A DNA stretch of 64,000 nt from NCBI RefSeq assembly GCF_014648995.1, contig NZ_BMSE01000012.1, positions 62,001 through 126,000 on the forward strand, read 5' to 3'. This DNA is from Streptomyces massasporeus (GTDB taxonomy: Bacteria; Actinomycetota; Actinomycetes; Streptomycetales; Streptomycetaceae). This document shows, in pieces, positions 1 through 8,362 of the stretch. The notes under the pieces are model-generated. The model worked only from the letters and a program-made list of their open reading frames with translations, did no database searches and was not told the origin of the DNA. Positions within the stretch are counted from its first letter, which is position 1; each line of letters opens with the position of its first letter. Made by a program: the position numbers and the translations under genes.

Positions 1-361
1 AGTCCGAGGGGGCCGTCTGCTTGTGGAACCCGTCGTACGCGGCGACGAACGGCTCCATCGCCCGCGTCGGCTCCTCCCCGATCTCGGCGAGCCGGTCGCG
101 CAGCCTCTCGAAGTGGTGGAACTCCGCCGACGCCATCTTCGCCAGCTCTGCCTTGTCCGCCAGCGTCGGCGCCAGTTTGGCGTCCTCCGCGAGCCGCTCG
201 AACGCCGCCAGCTCCCCGTACGCGAGCGCACCGAGCAGGTCCACGACCGCGGCGCGGTACTGCGGGTCGGCGGAGGCCGTCGCCCAGTCCCGGGCGGCGA
301 CTGAGGTGGGTTCGGCGGCGGCGGTGTCCGAGGCGTTCTCAGGCTTGTCAGAGCTCGTCAT
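1..361 (-). CDS. Ferritin-like-fold protein (MiaE_2-like), 3' end outside window
   Basis: Only the N-terminal ~120 residues are visible; the gene runs off the left edge. It starts at the ATG complementary to 359-361. Helical stretches contain YGELAAFERL (Glu50) and AEFHHFERL (Glu80 with His83, an E-x2-H pair), the pattern of a ferritin-like or MiaE-like four-helix bundle that can hold two irons. The family is widespread in actinobacteria and usually sits back to back with a DEAD-box helicase, as here. The function is not established; a hydroxylase or metal-binding role is inferred from the fold. The first ~25 residues are Ala/Thr/Glu rich and look disordered. Confidence 0.8.
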   Translation of the reverse strand, partial: MTSSDKPENASDTAAAEPTSVAARDWATASADPQYRAAVVDLLGALAYGELAAFERLAEDAKLAPTLADKAELAKMASAEFHHFERLRDRLAEIGEEPTRAMEPFVAAYDGFHKQTAPSD

Positions 362-746
362 GAAGCGCACAATAGCCCGCCCGCCGGGAGGCGTAAGGTC
401 CTGGTCAATCACTGTGACGACGACTACGTGACCGAATCGGCCATCGCATGTGCGCGAATCCGGGGTATGGTGGTAATGCGCCTGCTGGTACGTCGACGTA
501 CCTCGACAGGCCGCACGTATGAGGATGCCCGGTCGGTGGCCCGATCGGCTCCGACCCGACAGCCCTCCCCGGCCGTCCGCCACAGTGCGTACGAGACCCG
601 GAGGGGGACACCCTCAGCGGCACGAGCGCTAGAGCGTCGGCGCGGTCCCGTGCTCTACGGTCCGCCCGTAGGCAGCCGACGTCCCCGGCACGGTCTGACA
701 CGACCCCGCGCTCGCCTCGCGCCGCCCACACAGAAGAGGCAGCACC
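362..746. promoter_or_regulatory. Divergent 385-nt intergenic region with palindrome
   Basis: This gap separates the ferritin-like gene (leftward) from the helicase (rightward). It holds a perfect 16-bp palindrome, GGTACGTCGACGTACC, at 489-504, and a GAGG-type ribosome site just before the helicase start. A TATGGT (near 464) resembles an HrdB-type -10, but I could not pair it with a good -35. No reading frame here has a convincing ribosome site. A long structured 5' leader for the helicase is possible, as is usual for cold-inducible helicase mRNAs, but this is inference. Confidence 0.4.
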
Positions 747-3557
747 CTGACTACGTTCCGAGAGCTCGGAATCCTCCCCGAGACCGCCGAGGCCCTTGAG
801 GCCGTCGGCATCATCACTCCCTTCCCCATCCAGGAGATGACGCTCCCCGTGGCCCTGTCGGGCAAGGACGTCATCGGCCAGGCCAAGACCGGCACCGGCA
901 AGACGCTGGGCTTCGGCCTCCCGCTCCTCGAGCGCGTCACCGTCCCCGCCGACGTCGAGGCCGGACGCGCCGAGCCCGAAGACCTCACCGAAGCCCCGCA
1001 GGCGCTCGTCGTCGTCCCCACGCGCGAGCTGTGCACGCAGGTCACCAACGACCTGCTGACCGCGGGCAAGGTGCGCAATGTGCGCGTCCTCGCCATCTAC
1101 GGCGGCCGGGCCTACGAGCCCCAGGTCGAGGCCCTGAAGAAGGGCGTCGACGTGGTCGTCGGCACCCCGGGCCGGCTGCTCGACCTCGCCGGGCAGAAGA
1201 AGCTGAACCTGAAGCACGTCAAGTCGCTGGTCCTCGACGAGGCCGACGAGATGCTCGACCTGGGCTTCCTGCCCGACGTCGAGAAGATCATCAATATGCT
1301 GCCGGTGCGGCGCCAGACCATGCTGTTCTCGGCGACCATGCCGGGCGCGGTCATCGGCCTCGCCCGCCGCTACATGTCGCAGCCCACGCACATCAGTGCC
1401 ACGTCGCCGGACGACGCGGGCGCGACGGTCGCGAACACCAAGCAGTACATCTACCGCGCGCACAACATGGACAAGCCCGAGATGGTCGCGCGCATCCTGC
1501 AGGCCGAGGGCCGGGGACTGGCCATGGTCTTCTGCCGCACCAAGCGCACCGCGGCCGACCTCGCCGACCAGCTCAAGCAGCGCGGCTTCGCCTCCGGCGC
1601 GGTCCACGGCGACCTCGGCCAGGGCGCCCGTGAGCAGGCGCTGCGGGCGTTCCGCAACGGCAAGGTGGACGTGCTCGTCTGCACCGACGTCGCCGCCCGC
1701 GGTATCGACGTCGAGGGCGTGACGCACGTCATCAACTACCAGTCGCCGGAAGAGGAGAAGACGTACCTGCACCGCATCGGCCGTACGGGCCGCGCGGGCG
1801 CCAAGGGCATCGCGATCACGCTCGTCGACTGGGACGACATTCCGCGCTGGCAGCTGATCAACAAGGCGCTGGAGCTGGACTTCAACGACCCGCCGGAGAC
1901 GTACTCCACGTCCCCGCACCTCTACTCCGACCTCGGCATTCCCGAGGGCACCAAGGGCCTCCTGCCGCGCTCGGAGCGCACGCGCGCCGGGCTGGACGCG
2001 GAGCAGCTGGAAGACCTGGGCGAGCCGGGCGGCCGCGGGCCGCGCGGGCGCGACGGCCGAGGTGGCCGAGGGGGCCGCAGCGACCGGGACGAGTCCCGCT
2101 CGGCCGACCGCGAGCGGTCGTCGCGTACTCCGCGTCGCCGTCGCCGTACGCGCGGCGGGGCCGCGCTGGACGGCGCACCCGAGCCCGCCGGCACCACCGC
2201 ACCGGACACCACGGCCACCGGCGGTGCCGCCGAGGCGGACACCGTGACGGCTCCGCGCACTCCGCGTCGCCGTCGTCGCACCCGCGGCGGGGCGCAGTCC
2301 GAGCAGGCTCAGGTCGCGGCGGTCGAGTCCCCCGCGTCCGAGCAGGCGGAGACCGCCGTCGCCACGGCGGAGGGCACGGCCGCGGAAGCCGTGGAGACGG
2401 CTGCGAAGCCGCGTCGGCGCCGTACCCGCCGGTCGGAGACCCCGGCGGTGGCGACCGAGACCGCGGTGACACCTACGGTGCAGACCGAGGCATCCCCGAT
2501 GACGCCGTCGGCCGTGGAGCCGGCGACCGTCGCGGAACCCCCGACCGCCGAGGAGTCGGCGCTGCCCGAGGCAGCCCCCGCCAAGCCGCGCCGCCGCACC
2601 CGCAAGACCGCGGCGTCCGCAGCCGAGGTTGCGGTCGACACGGCCGAGGGGACCACCGAGTCCGCGCCGGAGCCGACCGAGACGAAGCCGCGCCGCACCC
2701 GCAAGGCAGCGGCCGCGGTGGAGGACACCGCCGCCGAGACGGTCGAGGCGAAGCCCCGGCGTACGCGCAAGGCGACGGCAGCGGCCGAGACCGCGGTCGA
2801 CACGGCGGAGGCCACCGAGGCCAAGCCGCGCCGCCGCACCCGCAAGGCCGCCGAGAGCGCCGAGGCCGCCGGCACGGCCGCGGTCGAGGCCGCGGAGGCC
2901 AAGCCGCGTCGCACCCGTAAGGCGGCCGCCGCCCCGGCGGAGGCCGCCGTCGACACGGCCGAGGGCACGGAGGCCAAGCCGCGCCGGACACGGAAGACGG
3001 CCGCCGCTGCCCCGGACGCGGAGGCCGTGGAGGCCAAGCCGCGCCGGACGCGGAAGACCGCCGCGGCGGCCGAGGCCGCCGCCGACACGGCCGAGGGCAC
3101 GGAGGCCAAGCCGCGCCGCCGCACCCGCAAGGCCGCCGAGGCCGCCCCTGCCGTCGCCGAGATCCCGGCTCAGACGGTCCAGGAGCCGGAGGCCGCCGAG
3201 GCCAAGCCGCGCCGGACACGGAAGACGGCCGCCGCTGCCCCGGACGCGGAGGCCGTGGAGGCCAAGCCGCGCCGGACGCGGAAGACCGCCGCGGCGGCCG
3301 AGGCCGCCGCCGACACGGCCGAGGGCACGGAGGCCAAGCCGCGCCGCCGCACCCGCAAGGCCGCCGAGGCCGCCCCTGCCGTCGCCGAGATCCCGGCTCA
3401 GGCGGATCAGGAGCCGGAGGCCGCCGCCAAGCCGCGCCGTACGCGCAAGGCGACCACGGCCGCCACGGCTGCCGTTTCGGAGGACGCGGCGGAGGCGAAG
3501 CCCAGGGCTCGCCGCACCCGCAAGGCCGCTGCCACCGCGGAGCCCACGGAGGGCTGA
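747..3557 (+). CDS. DEAD-box ATP-dependent RNA helicase with basic repeat tail
   Basis: The ~430-residue core has all helicase landmarks: Q-motif region ending PFPIQ (~28), Walker A AKTGTGKT (~46-53), PTREL, DEAD (~164-167), SAT (~194) and HRIGRTGRAG (~341). It should unwind RNA duplexes in ribosome assembly or mRNA turnover. The start is taken as CTG at 747: the first in-frame ATG (837) would delete the Q motif, a stop lies at 696, and AGAAGAGG lies just upstream. Residues ~425-936 are a low-complexity Ala/Glu/Thr tail with 14 KPR(R)(R)TRK-type basic modules and two RTPRRRRRTRGGA modules, probably RNA binding. The tail contains a 228-bp in-frame tandem duplication (about 2970-3197 and 3198-3411). 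A strong terminator follows. Confidence 0.93.
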   Translation: MTTFRELGILPETAEALEAVGIITPFPIQEMTLPVALSGKDVIGQAKTGTGKTLGFGLPLLERVTVPADVEAGRAEPEDLTEAPQALVVVPTRELCTQVTNDLLTAGKVRNVRVLAIYGGRAYEPQVEALKKGVDVVVGTPGRLLDLAGQKKLNLKHVKSLVLDEADEMLDLGFLPDVEKIINMLPVRRQTMLFSATMPGAVIGLARRYMSQPTHISATSPDDAGATVANTKQYIYRAHNMDKPEMVARILQAEGRGLAMVFCRTKRTAADLADQLKQRGFASGAVHGDLGQGAREQALRAFRNGKVDVLVCTDVAARGIDVEGVTHVINYQSPEEEKTYLHRIGRTGRAGAKGIAITLVDWDDIPRWQLINKALELDFNDPPETYSTSPHLYSDLGIPEGTKGLLPRSERTRAGLDAEQLEDLGEPGGRGPRGRDGRGGRGGRSDRDESRSADRERSSRTPRRRRRTRGGAALDGAPEPAGTTAPDTTATGGAAEADTVTAPRTPRRRRRTRGGAQSEQAQVAAVESPASEQAETAVATAEGTAAEAVETAAKPRRRRTRRSETPAVATETAVTPTVQTEASPMTPSAVEPATVAEPPTAEESALPEAAPAKPRRRTRKTAASAAEVAVDTAEGTTESAPEPTETKPRRTRKAAAAVEDTAAETVEAKPRRTRKATAAAETAVDTAEATEAKPRRRTRKAAESAEAAGTAAVEAAEAKPRRTRKAAAAPAEAAVDTAEGTEAKPRRTRKTAAAAPDAEAVEAKPRRTRKTAAAAEAAADTAEGTEAKPRRRTRKAAEAAPAVAEIPAQTVQEPEAAEAKPRRTRKTAAAAPDAEAVEAKPRRTRKTAAAAEAAADTAEGTEAKPRRRTRKAAEAAPAVAEIPAQADQEPEAAAKPRRTRKATTAATAAVSEDAAEAKPRARRTRKAAATAEPTEG
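2970..3411 (+). repeat. 228-bp tandem duplication in helicase tail
   Basis: Two nearly identical 228-bp units (76 codons each) lie head to tail. The second unit repeats the first from GAGGCCAAGCCGCGCCGGAC onward, with only about three differences near its end (CAGACGGTC against CAGGCGGAT). The unit length is a multiple of three, so the reading frame is kept. Each unit encodes three KPRR-type basic modules. The near identity points to a recent unequal exchange. Confidence 0.9.
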
Positions 3558-3575
3558 CCCACCCACCCCTCCGCG

Positions 3576-3610
3576 ACGGCCCGGCTCCCCCTGAGGGGGA
3601 GCCGGGCCGT
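3576..3610 (+). terminator. Rho-independent-type hairpin after helicase
   Basis: A perfect 16-bp stem (ACGGCCCGGCTCCCCC and its complement) closes a 3-nt loop, starting 18 nt after the helicase stop codon. There is no clear T tract, as is common for Streptomyces terminators. Confidence 0.85.
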
Positions 3611-3886
3611 CGGCGTTCCCCCAGGAGACGGTGCCCGACCCCGCCGAGTCGCCTCGGCACGGCGCCGGTGCCGGCCGATGTCGGCCGGGGCGCAAGCCCC
3701 GGTCCCGCCCGGGCACAGCTCCAGTCCCCTGCCGAACCCCACCCGGCGCACTACACCGCTTCCCACCGAACCCCACCCGGACACAGGGCCCGACCCCGCC
3801 GAACCACCGGAGCACAGCTCCAGAGCGCTCAGGGCAGGCCAGCCACCCCACCCCCACCCCCAACGCCCACCCGCTACCCTCGCCCC

Positions 3887-4765
3887 GTGACCAGCCACCC
3901 CGCCTTCCCCCCGCCCCCGGGCGCCCGTGCCTACCCCCTGCACACCCCACGCGGCCAGTTCGCCGTCGTCGACTCGTCGGCGTCGCCGGAGGGGGGCAGG
4001 CAGGAGCGGGGAGTCGTCCTGATGCTGCCCGGATTCACCGGCAGCAAGGAGGACTTCAGGCTGCTCCACGCGCCGCTCGCACAGCGGGGGTACCGGGTCG
4101 TCGCCGTGGACGGACGGGGGCAGCACGAGTCGGGCGGCCCGCTGGAGGACGAGTCCGCCTACGCCCAGCGGGAACTCGCGCGGGACGTGCTCGCGCAGGC
4201 CGAGGCCCTGGGCGGGCCCGTGCACCTCGTGGGGCATTCGCTCGGCGGGCAGATCGCCCGTGCGGCCGTGCTCCTCGACCACTCCCCGTTCGTCTCGTTC
4301 ACCCTGGTCTCGTCCGGCCCGGCGGAGATCTCCGTCTCCCAGCAGCAGCGCGTGAAGCTGCTGCGGGACGCGCTCGCCGTGCTGTCGATGGCGGAGGTGT
4401 GGGAGGCCATCCAGGCCATGGGACCGCCGGAGGAAGTCGGCGGGCCCGCCCGCGGTCTCGGCGACCAGGACCAGCTGCGCCGCCGCTGGCTGTGCCACAG
4501 CCCTGCCCAACTCCTGGCGACCGGACGTCAGTTGTGCACCGAGCCGGACCGCGTGGCCGAACTCTCCGCGATCCCGTTGCCGTTCCACGTCCTGTCGGGC
4601 ACGCACGACGACACCTGGCCGGTGGCGATCCTGGACGACATGGCCCAGCGGCTGGACGCGCACCGCACGGTCATCAGCGGAGCCGAGCACTCCCCCAACG
4701 CCGACCAGCCGCTCCCGACGGCCCACGCCCTCGCCGACTTCTGGGACGGCCTCGGCCGGATGTAG
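3887..4765 (+). CDS. Alpha/beta hydrolase
   Basis: A 292-residue serine hydrolase of the alpha/beta fold. The oxyanion region is LPGFTGSK, the nucleophile elbow is GHSLGG, the likely acid lies in SGTHDDTWP, and the catalytic His is in GAEHSPN near the C-terminus. The GTG at 3887 is preferred because the sequence upstream is Pro-rich noncoding DNA and the conserved protein begins around this point. The substrate is unknown; lipid ester or thioester hydrolysis would fit the family. The gene converges on the NYN gene, with a shared bidirectional terminator between them. Confidence 0.85.
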   Translation: MTSHPAFPPPPGARAYPLHTPRGQFAVVDSSASPEGGRQERGVVLMLPGFTGSKEDFRLLHAPLAQRGYRVVAVDGRGQHESGGPLEDESAYAQRELARDVLAQAEALGGPVHLVGHSLGGQIARAAVLLDHSPFVSFTLVSSGPAEISVSQQQRVKLLRDALAVLSMAEVWEAIQAMGPPEEVGGPARGLGDQDQLRRRWLCHSPAQLLATGRQLCTEPDRVAELSAIPLPFHVLSGTHDDTWPVAILDDMAQRLDAHRTVISGAEHSPNADQPLPTAHALADFWDGLGRM

Positions 4766-4775
4766 TCACCTGTCC

Positions 4776-4814
4776 GACGTCCAGACCGGTCCGGTCCGGT
4801 CCGGTCTGGACGTC
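4776..4814. terminator. Bidirectional hairpin between convergent genes
   Basis: The 14-bp perfect arms GACGTCCAGACCGG and CCGGTCTGGACGTC flank an 11-nt spacer made of repeated TCCGG units. The hairpin sits between the stop codons of the hydrolase and the NYN gene, so it can serve both. Confidence 0.8.
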
Positions 4815-4839
4815 CCAGAGCACTCCGGACCGCTCCCGC

Positions 4840-5733
4840 CTAGTACTGCGTCCGCAGATGCTCCCAGAAGCCGTCACGCAGCGCCCGTCTGAGATCCGCC
4901 TGGCCACGCAGCGAGTACTGCAGCAGGCCCTCCGCCTCCACGAGCAGGTCCTGGTCCACCGACCCGGGCAGGTACGGATGCCCGGGCAGCAGCTCCACCA
5001 GCGTGTCCCGGCCGCGTGCCGCCAGCCACTTCGCCGCGATCTGCGCGCCCACGAACCGCACGTCCTCGCGGGTGGGCCGGTTCGCGGTCGTCTCGTAGCC
5101 GGGGGCTGTGCGGCGGGAGACGTACGGCTTGAAGAAGTCGAGGTCCAAGGTGCGCTGGCTGTCGACCTCCCACAGGAGGGGTTCGGCCTGGTTGCGGCCC
5201 TCCGGCGCCTCGATGCCCCAGAGGTGGACCCGGGCGCCGTACCCCTGGGCCGCCTCCACCGCCGAGACCAGGTCCTCGTCGCCGCCGAGCAGGGCCGCGT
5301 CGCTGATGGCGCGGTGCCGGGCGAGGGACTCCAGGTCGGAGCGGATGAGTGAGTCGACGCCCTTCTGCTGGTTGTTGGCGTTGAGGTTGCCGAGGCGCAC
5401 CTTGACGTCCGGCAGTTCCGCGATGGTCTGCTGCTCGGCCGTGTGGATGCGGCGCCGGGCGCCGTCGTACCAGTAGACGCGCAGCAGCCGGCTGTCCGCG
5501 AAGATCGTGCGGGCCCGGTCGATGAGTGCGTCGATCAGGCCTTCGGCGTCCAGGTCGAAGGCGCGGCGGTCCTCCGTGCCGGCGACGAGGCGTCCCGCGG
5601 CCGCGTACAGATACCCGGCATCGACGAAGATCGCGTGGGTCGAGGGTGTCTTCGCCACCTCGGCGAGCATGCGCTGGAGCAGCTCGTTGGTGCGGTCGAT
5701 GCGGGTGTGGAGGGCCGCGAGGTCGTCGTTCAT
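4840..5733 (-). CDS. NYN (LabA/DUF88-type) domain protein, putative nuclease
   Basis: A 297-residue protein. The N-terminal ~30 residues form a predicted helix. The NYN (PIN-like) domain follows, with acidic residues in FVDAGYL, YWYDG, KGVDSLIRSDL and GGDEDLV, matching the metal-binding aspartates of the family. NYN domains are RNases or RNA-processing proteins; the target here is unknown. The C-terminal ~100 residues (after SRRTAPGYE) are typical of actinobacterial members. The start is taken at MNDDLAAL (5733); a GTG 24 nt upstream (5757) is possible. Confidence 0.8.
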   Translation of the reverse strand: MNDDLAALHTRIDRTNELLQRMLAEVAKTPSTHAIFVDAGYLYAAAGRLVAGTEDRRAFDLDAEGLIDALIDRARTIFADSRLLRVYWYDGARRRIHTAEQQTIAELPDVKVRLGNLNANNQQKGVDSLIRSDLESLARHRAISDAALLGGDEDLVSAVEAAQGYGARVHLWGIEAPEGRNQAEPLLWEVDSQRTLDLDFFKPYVSRRTAPGYETTANRPTREDVRFVGAQIAAKWLAARGRDTLVELLPGHPYLPGSVDQDLLVEAEGLLQYSLRGQADLRRALRDGFWEHLRTQY

Positions 5734-5764
5734 CACCCCCATTGTCCCGGCGGTCACGCTGCGA

Positions 5765-5935
5765 ACACAACTGGTCCCGGTCGGTCCCGTAACGACACTC
5801 TTACGACTTAGTAATTAGCCGTTCGAAAAATTTCCTTAGCGTAGGGAATGTTTCACCCCCGCGTCCCTGTTGACCCATATGGAACACCGGGCACGGACCT
5901 GGTGGGCCGCACACCCAAGTAGTTCTCCTCAGGAG
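5765..5935. promoter_or_regulatory. AT-rich divergent promoter region
   Basis: The stretch around 5800-5850 (CTTAGTAATTAGCC, GAAAAATTTCC) is far more AT-rich than its surroundings. It lies between the leftward NYN gene and the rightward 50-aa gene, so it probably carries both promoters. I cannot assign -35/-10 pairs with confidence. AGGAGG at 5931-5936 directly abuts an ATG. Confidence 0.4.
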
Positions 5936-5960
5936 GATGACCAGACGAAGGGAGAAGCCC

Positions 5961-6113
5961 TTGCGCTTCGAAATCATGCGACTCGACGACGTCGACGGCA
6001 CACCTGTGGACTCGACCGTTGTGGACGCCGCCTCCGTCAACCGCATCGTTCAGCAGGCGGCCGCCATAGGGCAGCGCCTCTGGATCCGCCCGGCCGAGAC
6101 CACGGCCTCATAA
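5961..6113 (+). CDS. Conserved small 50-aa protein of unknown function
   Basis: A short gene starting at TTG 5961, with AAGGGAG six nt upstream, encoding a peptide that begins LRFEIMRLDDVDG and ends in WIRPAETTAS. The middle part (DSTVVDAASVNRIVQQAA) looks like an amphipathic helix. GC-rich third positions and a hairpin 26 nt after the stop support a real gene. An in-frame ATG at 5937 is possible, but its AGGAGG has zero spacing. I recall similar short proteins in other Streptomyces; no function is known to me. It precedes the protease-hydrolase fusion but is separated from it by a terminator. Confidence 0.65.
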   Translation: MRFEIMRLDDVDGTPVDSTVVDAASVNRIVQQAAAIGQRLWIRPAETTAS

Positions 6114-6138
6114 CGCGCGCAGCTCTCCCACACTTCGC

Positions 6139-6170
6139 AGCCCCCGCCCGGCATCGGCCGTGCGGGGGCT
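6139..6170 (+). terminator. Hairpin after small gene
   Basis: AGCCCCCGC and GCGGGGGCT form a perfect 9-bp stem around a 14-nt loop, between the 50-aa gene and the protease-hydrolase gene. Confidence 0.7.
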
Positions 6171-6247
6171 CCGCTGTTGCGGGAGTCCCTGGTCGGGGGC
6201 GTACTGGCTGAGGGGGCACGGCGCGAACCAGAACAGGACGGTGGAGC

Positions 6248-8353
6248 ATGTCGGTGACGGACCGGTCGCACAAGGAGCTGCACCAGCAAGCCGCCGACGA
6301 GGCCGCGCGGCGCTACGAGGACTCGGCCGCGGAACGCGAGCGGGTCGAGGGCCGGCTGGCGGCCGGCGTGCGGTTCCCGGACTCCCCGGACGCGCTGGCG
6401 GTGCGCGCGGACCGGATCCTCGACCGGGGCGGTCTGTCGCCCTCGGCGGTGGTGGCGGACATCCACCGCGAGGCCATGGACCTGCCGGACGCCAACGAGC
6501 GGATCATCGACCTGTCCAACGAGCTCCAGGCCTGGAGCTTCCTGCCGCGCGGGGTCAGGGCCGGAGCCACGGTCGCCCGGATCACCCTGCGTCGCGACGG
6601 CCGGGAGCTGCCGCACGGCACCGGCTTCCTGGTCTCGCCGCGGCTGCTGATGACCAACCACCACGTCCTGCCCGACGAGGCCTTCGCCCGCACCTGCTTC
6701 GCCGAGTTCAACGCCCAGGTCACGGCCGACAACCTGCCCGACACCGTCGTCCGGACGGAGCTCGACCCCGGGGCGTTCTTCGCCGCGGACCGGCGGCTCG
6801 ACTTCGCCCTGGTGGCGGTGAAGCCCGCCCAGGACGGCCCCGCCCCGGGCGAGATCTTCGGCTGGAACCGGCTGAGCGTGCAGATCGGCAAGCTGGTGCT
6901 CGGCGAGAAGGTGAACATCATCGGCCATCCCTCGGGGCGGCTGAAGGAGATCGCGCTGCGTGACAACGCGGTGCTGGTCCGCCTGGACGACTTCGTCCAC
7001 TACACGACCGACACCGAACCGGGCAACTCCGGCTCCCCCGTCTTCAACGACCAGTGGGAGGTCGTGGCGCTGCACCACAGCGGCGTGCCGAAGAAGGACG
7101 ACCAGGGCCGCGTGCTGCGCAAGGACGGCCGGCCCTGGCAGCAGGGCGACGGCGACGACGCCATCGAGTGGGTCGCCAACGAGGGCGTCCGGATCAGCTC
7201 GATCCTGAAGCACCTGGCCGGACTGGGCCTCGACCCGGCTCGGCGTGCCCTGCTGGCCGAGATGGGCCCGGACACGGGTCTGGACCAGGCCATGGCCTCC
7301 GCACCGGCCGTCCCCGCGGCGGCCCCCGGGGGCCGGCCCGAGCGGACGGGCGCGGTGCCGGGCGTCACCACCCCGCCGGTCCCCGGGGTTCCGGTGACGG
7401 TCCCCATGACCGAGAGCGAGACCGGGCCCCAGCGGCCCAGGGTCGGGCTCCGGGCCCGCGGTACGGCTTTCGGCGGCCGTCAGCACCTGGTCTTCCTGCA
7501 CGGCCGGGACCAGCAGGAGAAGTACCCCGACCTGCTCCGCGTGTCCTGGACGGCCGGCCTGAACCGCGGTCTCACCCTCGCGTCCATGCCCACGCTCGAC
7601 CCGGAGGACGTGTGGTTCCCGTTCTACGGCACGAGACTGAACGACCTCGTGAGCGGCAGGGAGAGCACGGCGGAGCCCATCGGTCTCGACCGGGTGAGCG
7701 CCGCCGCTGCCGCCGAGGTGTTCGCCGCGGAGTCCCCCACGGGCTCCTACGAGCAGCTGCTCTACGAGGCGGCCGCCCGGGCCGGCATGCCCCAGAACGG
7801 GCCGGCGGCCACGGAGGGCTTCGGTTCGGGCCTGGTCGGAGCTCTGCACCGGCCGCTGAGCTGGCTGGCCGCCCGGTCCGACCTGGACGAGTGGACCATC
7901 GCCACGTTCCTGCGGGACGTCGACCTGTACCTCGGCGACAGCGCCGTGCGGGAGGCGGTGCTGGACACCGTCATGGAGACGATGCCGACCAGCGGCGAGC
8001 TGGTGCTGGTCACGCACAGCCTGGGCACGGTCGTGGGCATGGACCTCCTGACCCGGCTCCCGGACGGCCTCGACCCCGTCCTGCTCGTCACCGCGGGCAG
8101 CCCGCTCGGCCTGGACGGCGTCAACGAGCGGCTCCTCACCCGAGGCCCGCACCAGCCGCCCCGGGTGCGTGCCTGGGTGAACGTCTGGTGCCCCACCGAT
8201 GCGGTGGCCATCGGCTGCCCCCTGGAGGACGAACGGTGGGGGAAGCTCACCCAGCCGCCCGTCTCCAACGGCCGCGACCGCGCGCACAAGATCGAGGAGT
8301 ACCTCGGCCACCCCCAGGCGGCCCAGGAGATCGGCGGCGTCCTGCGGCCCTGA
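6248..8353 (+). CDS. Trypsin-like serine protease fused to alpha/beta hydrolase
   Basis: A 701-residue two-enzyme protein without signal peptide or membrane segment, so probably cytosolic. Residues ~100-300 are a trypsin-like protease with a complete triad: His139 (TNHHV), Asp185 (RLDFALV) and Ser261 (GNSGSP). A Pro/Gly linker (~350-400) joins it to an alpha/beta hydrolase-like domain: VFLHGRD (~415) for the oxyanion hole, THSLG with Ser591 as nucleophile, and a His-containing C-terminal end. GGTGGAG precedes the ATG. Cytosolic trypsin-like domains fused to other effectors are described in bacterial conflict and signalling proteins, so a regulated or defence role is possible but unproven. The next gene, marC, is convergent and only 9 nt away. 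Confidence 0.85.
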   Translation: MSVTDRSHKELHQQAADEAARRYEDSAAERERVEGRLAAGVRFPDSPDALAVRADRILDRGGLSPSAVVADIHREAMDLPDANERIIDLSNELQAWSFLPRGVRAGATVARITLRRDGRELPHGTGFLVSPRLLMTNHHVLPDEAFARTCFAEFNAQVTADNLPDTVVRTELDPGAFFAADRRLDFALVAVKPAQDGPAPGEIFGWNRLSVQIGKLVLGEKVNIIGHPSGRLKEIALRDNAVLVRLDDFVHYTTDTEPGNSGSPVFNDQWEVVALHHSGVPKKDDQGRVLRKDGRPWQQGDGDDAIEWVANEGVRISSILKHLAGLGLDPARRALLAEMGPDTGLDQAMASAPAVPAAAPGGRPERTGAVPGVTTPPVPGVPVTVPMTESETGPQRPRVGLRARGTAFGGRQHLVFLHGRDQQEKYPDLLRVSWTAGLNRGLTLASMPTLDPEDVWFPFYGTRLNDLVSGRESTAEPIGLDRVSAAAAAEVFAAESPTGSYEQLLYEAAARAGMPQNGPAATEGFGSGLVGALHRPLSWLAARSDLDEWTIATFLRDVDLYLGDSAVREAVLDTVMETMPTSGELVLVTHSLGTVVGMDLLTRLPDGLDPVLLVTAGSPLGLDGVNERLLTRGPHQPPRVRAWVNVWCPTDAVAIGCPLEDERWGKLTQPPVSNGRDRAHKIEEYLGHPQAAQEIGGVLRP

Positions 8354-8362
8354 CGGGAAGCC

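Noticed and set aside
405..3950. Leftward open frame of 1181 codons opposite the helicase
   Set aside because: It is antisense to clear helicase motifs, is very rich in Gly/Arg/Leu as expected from the complement of biased codons, and has no ribosome site or domain.
6050..8311. Leftward 753-codon open frame opposite the protease-hydrolase fusion
   Set aside because: Shadow of a high-GC gene; composition is His/Arg/Gly-rich and no motif is seen, while the plus strand has two catalytic triads.
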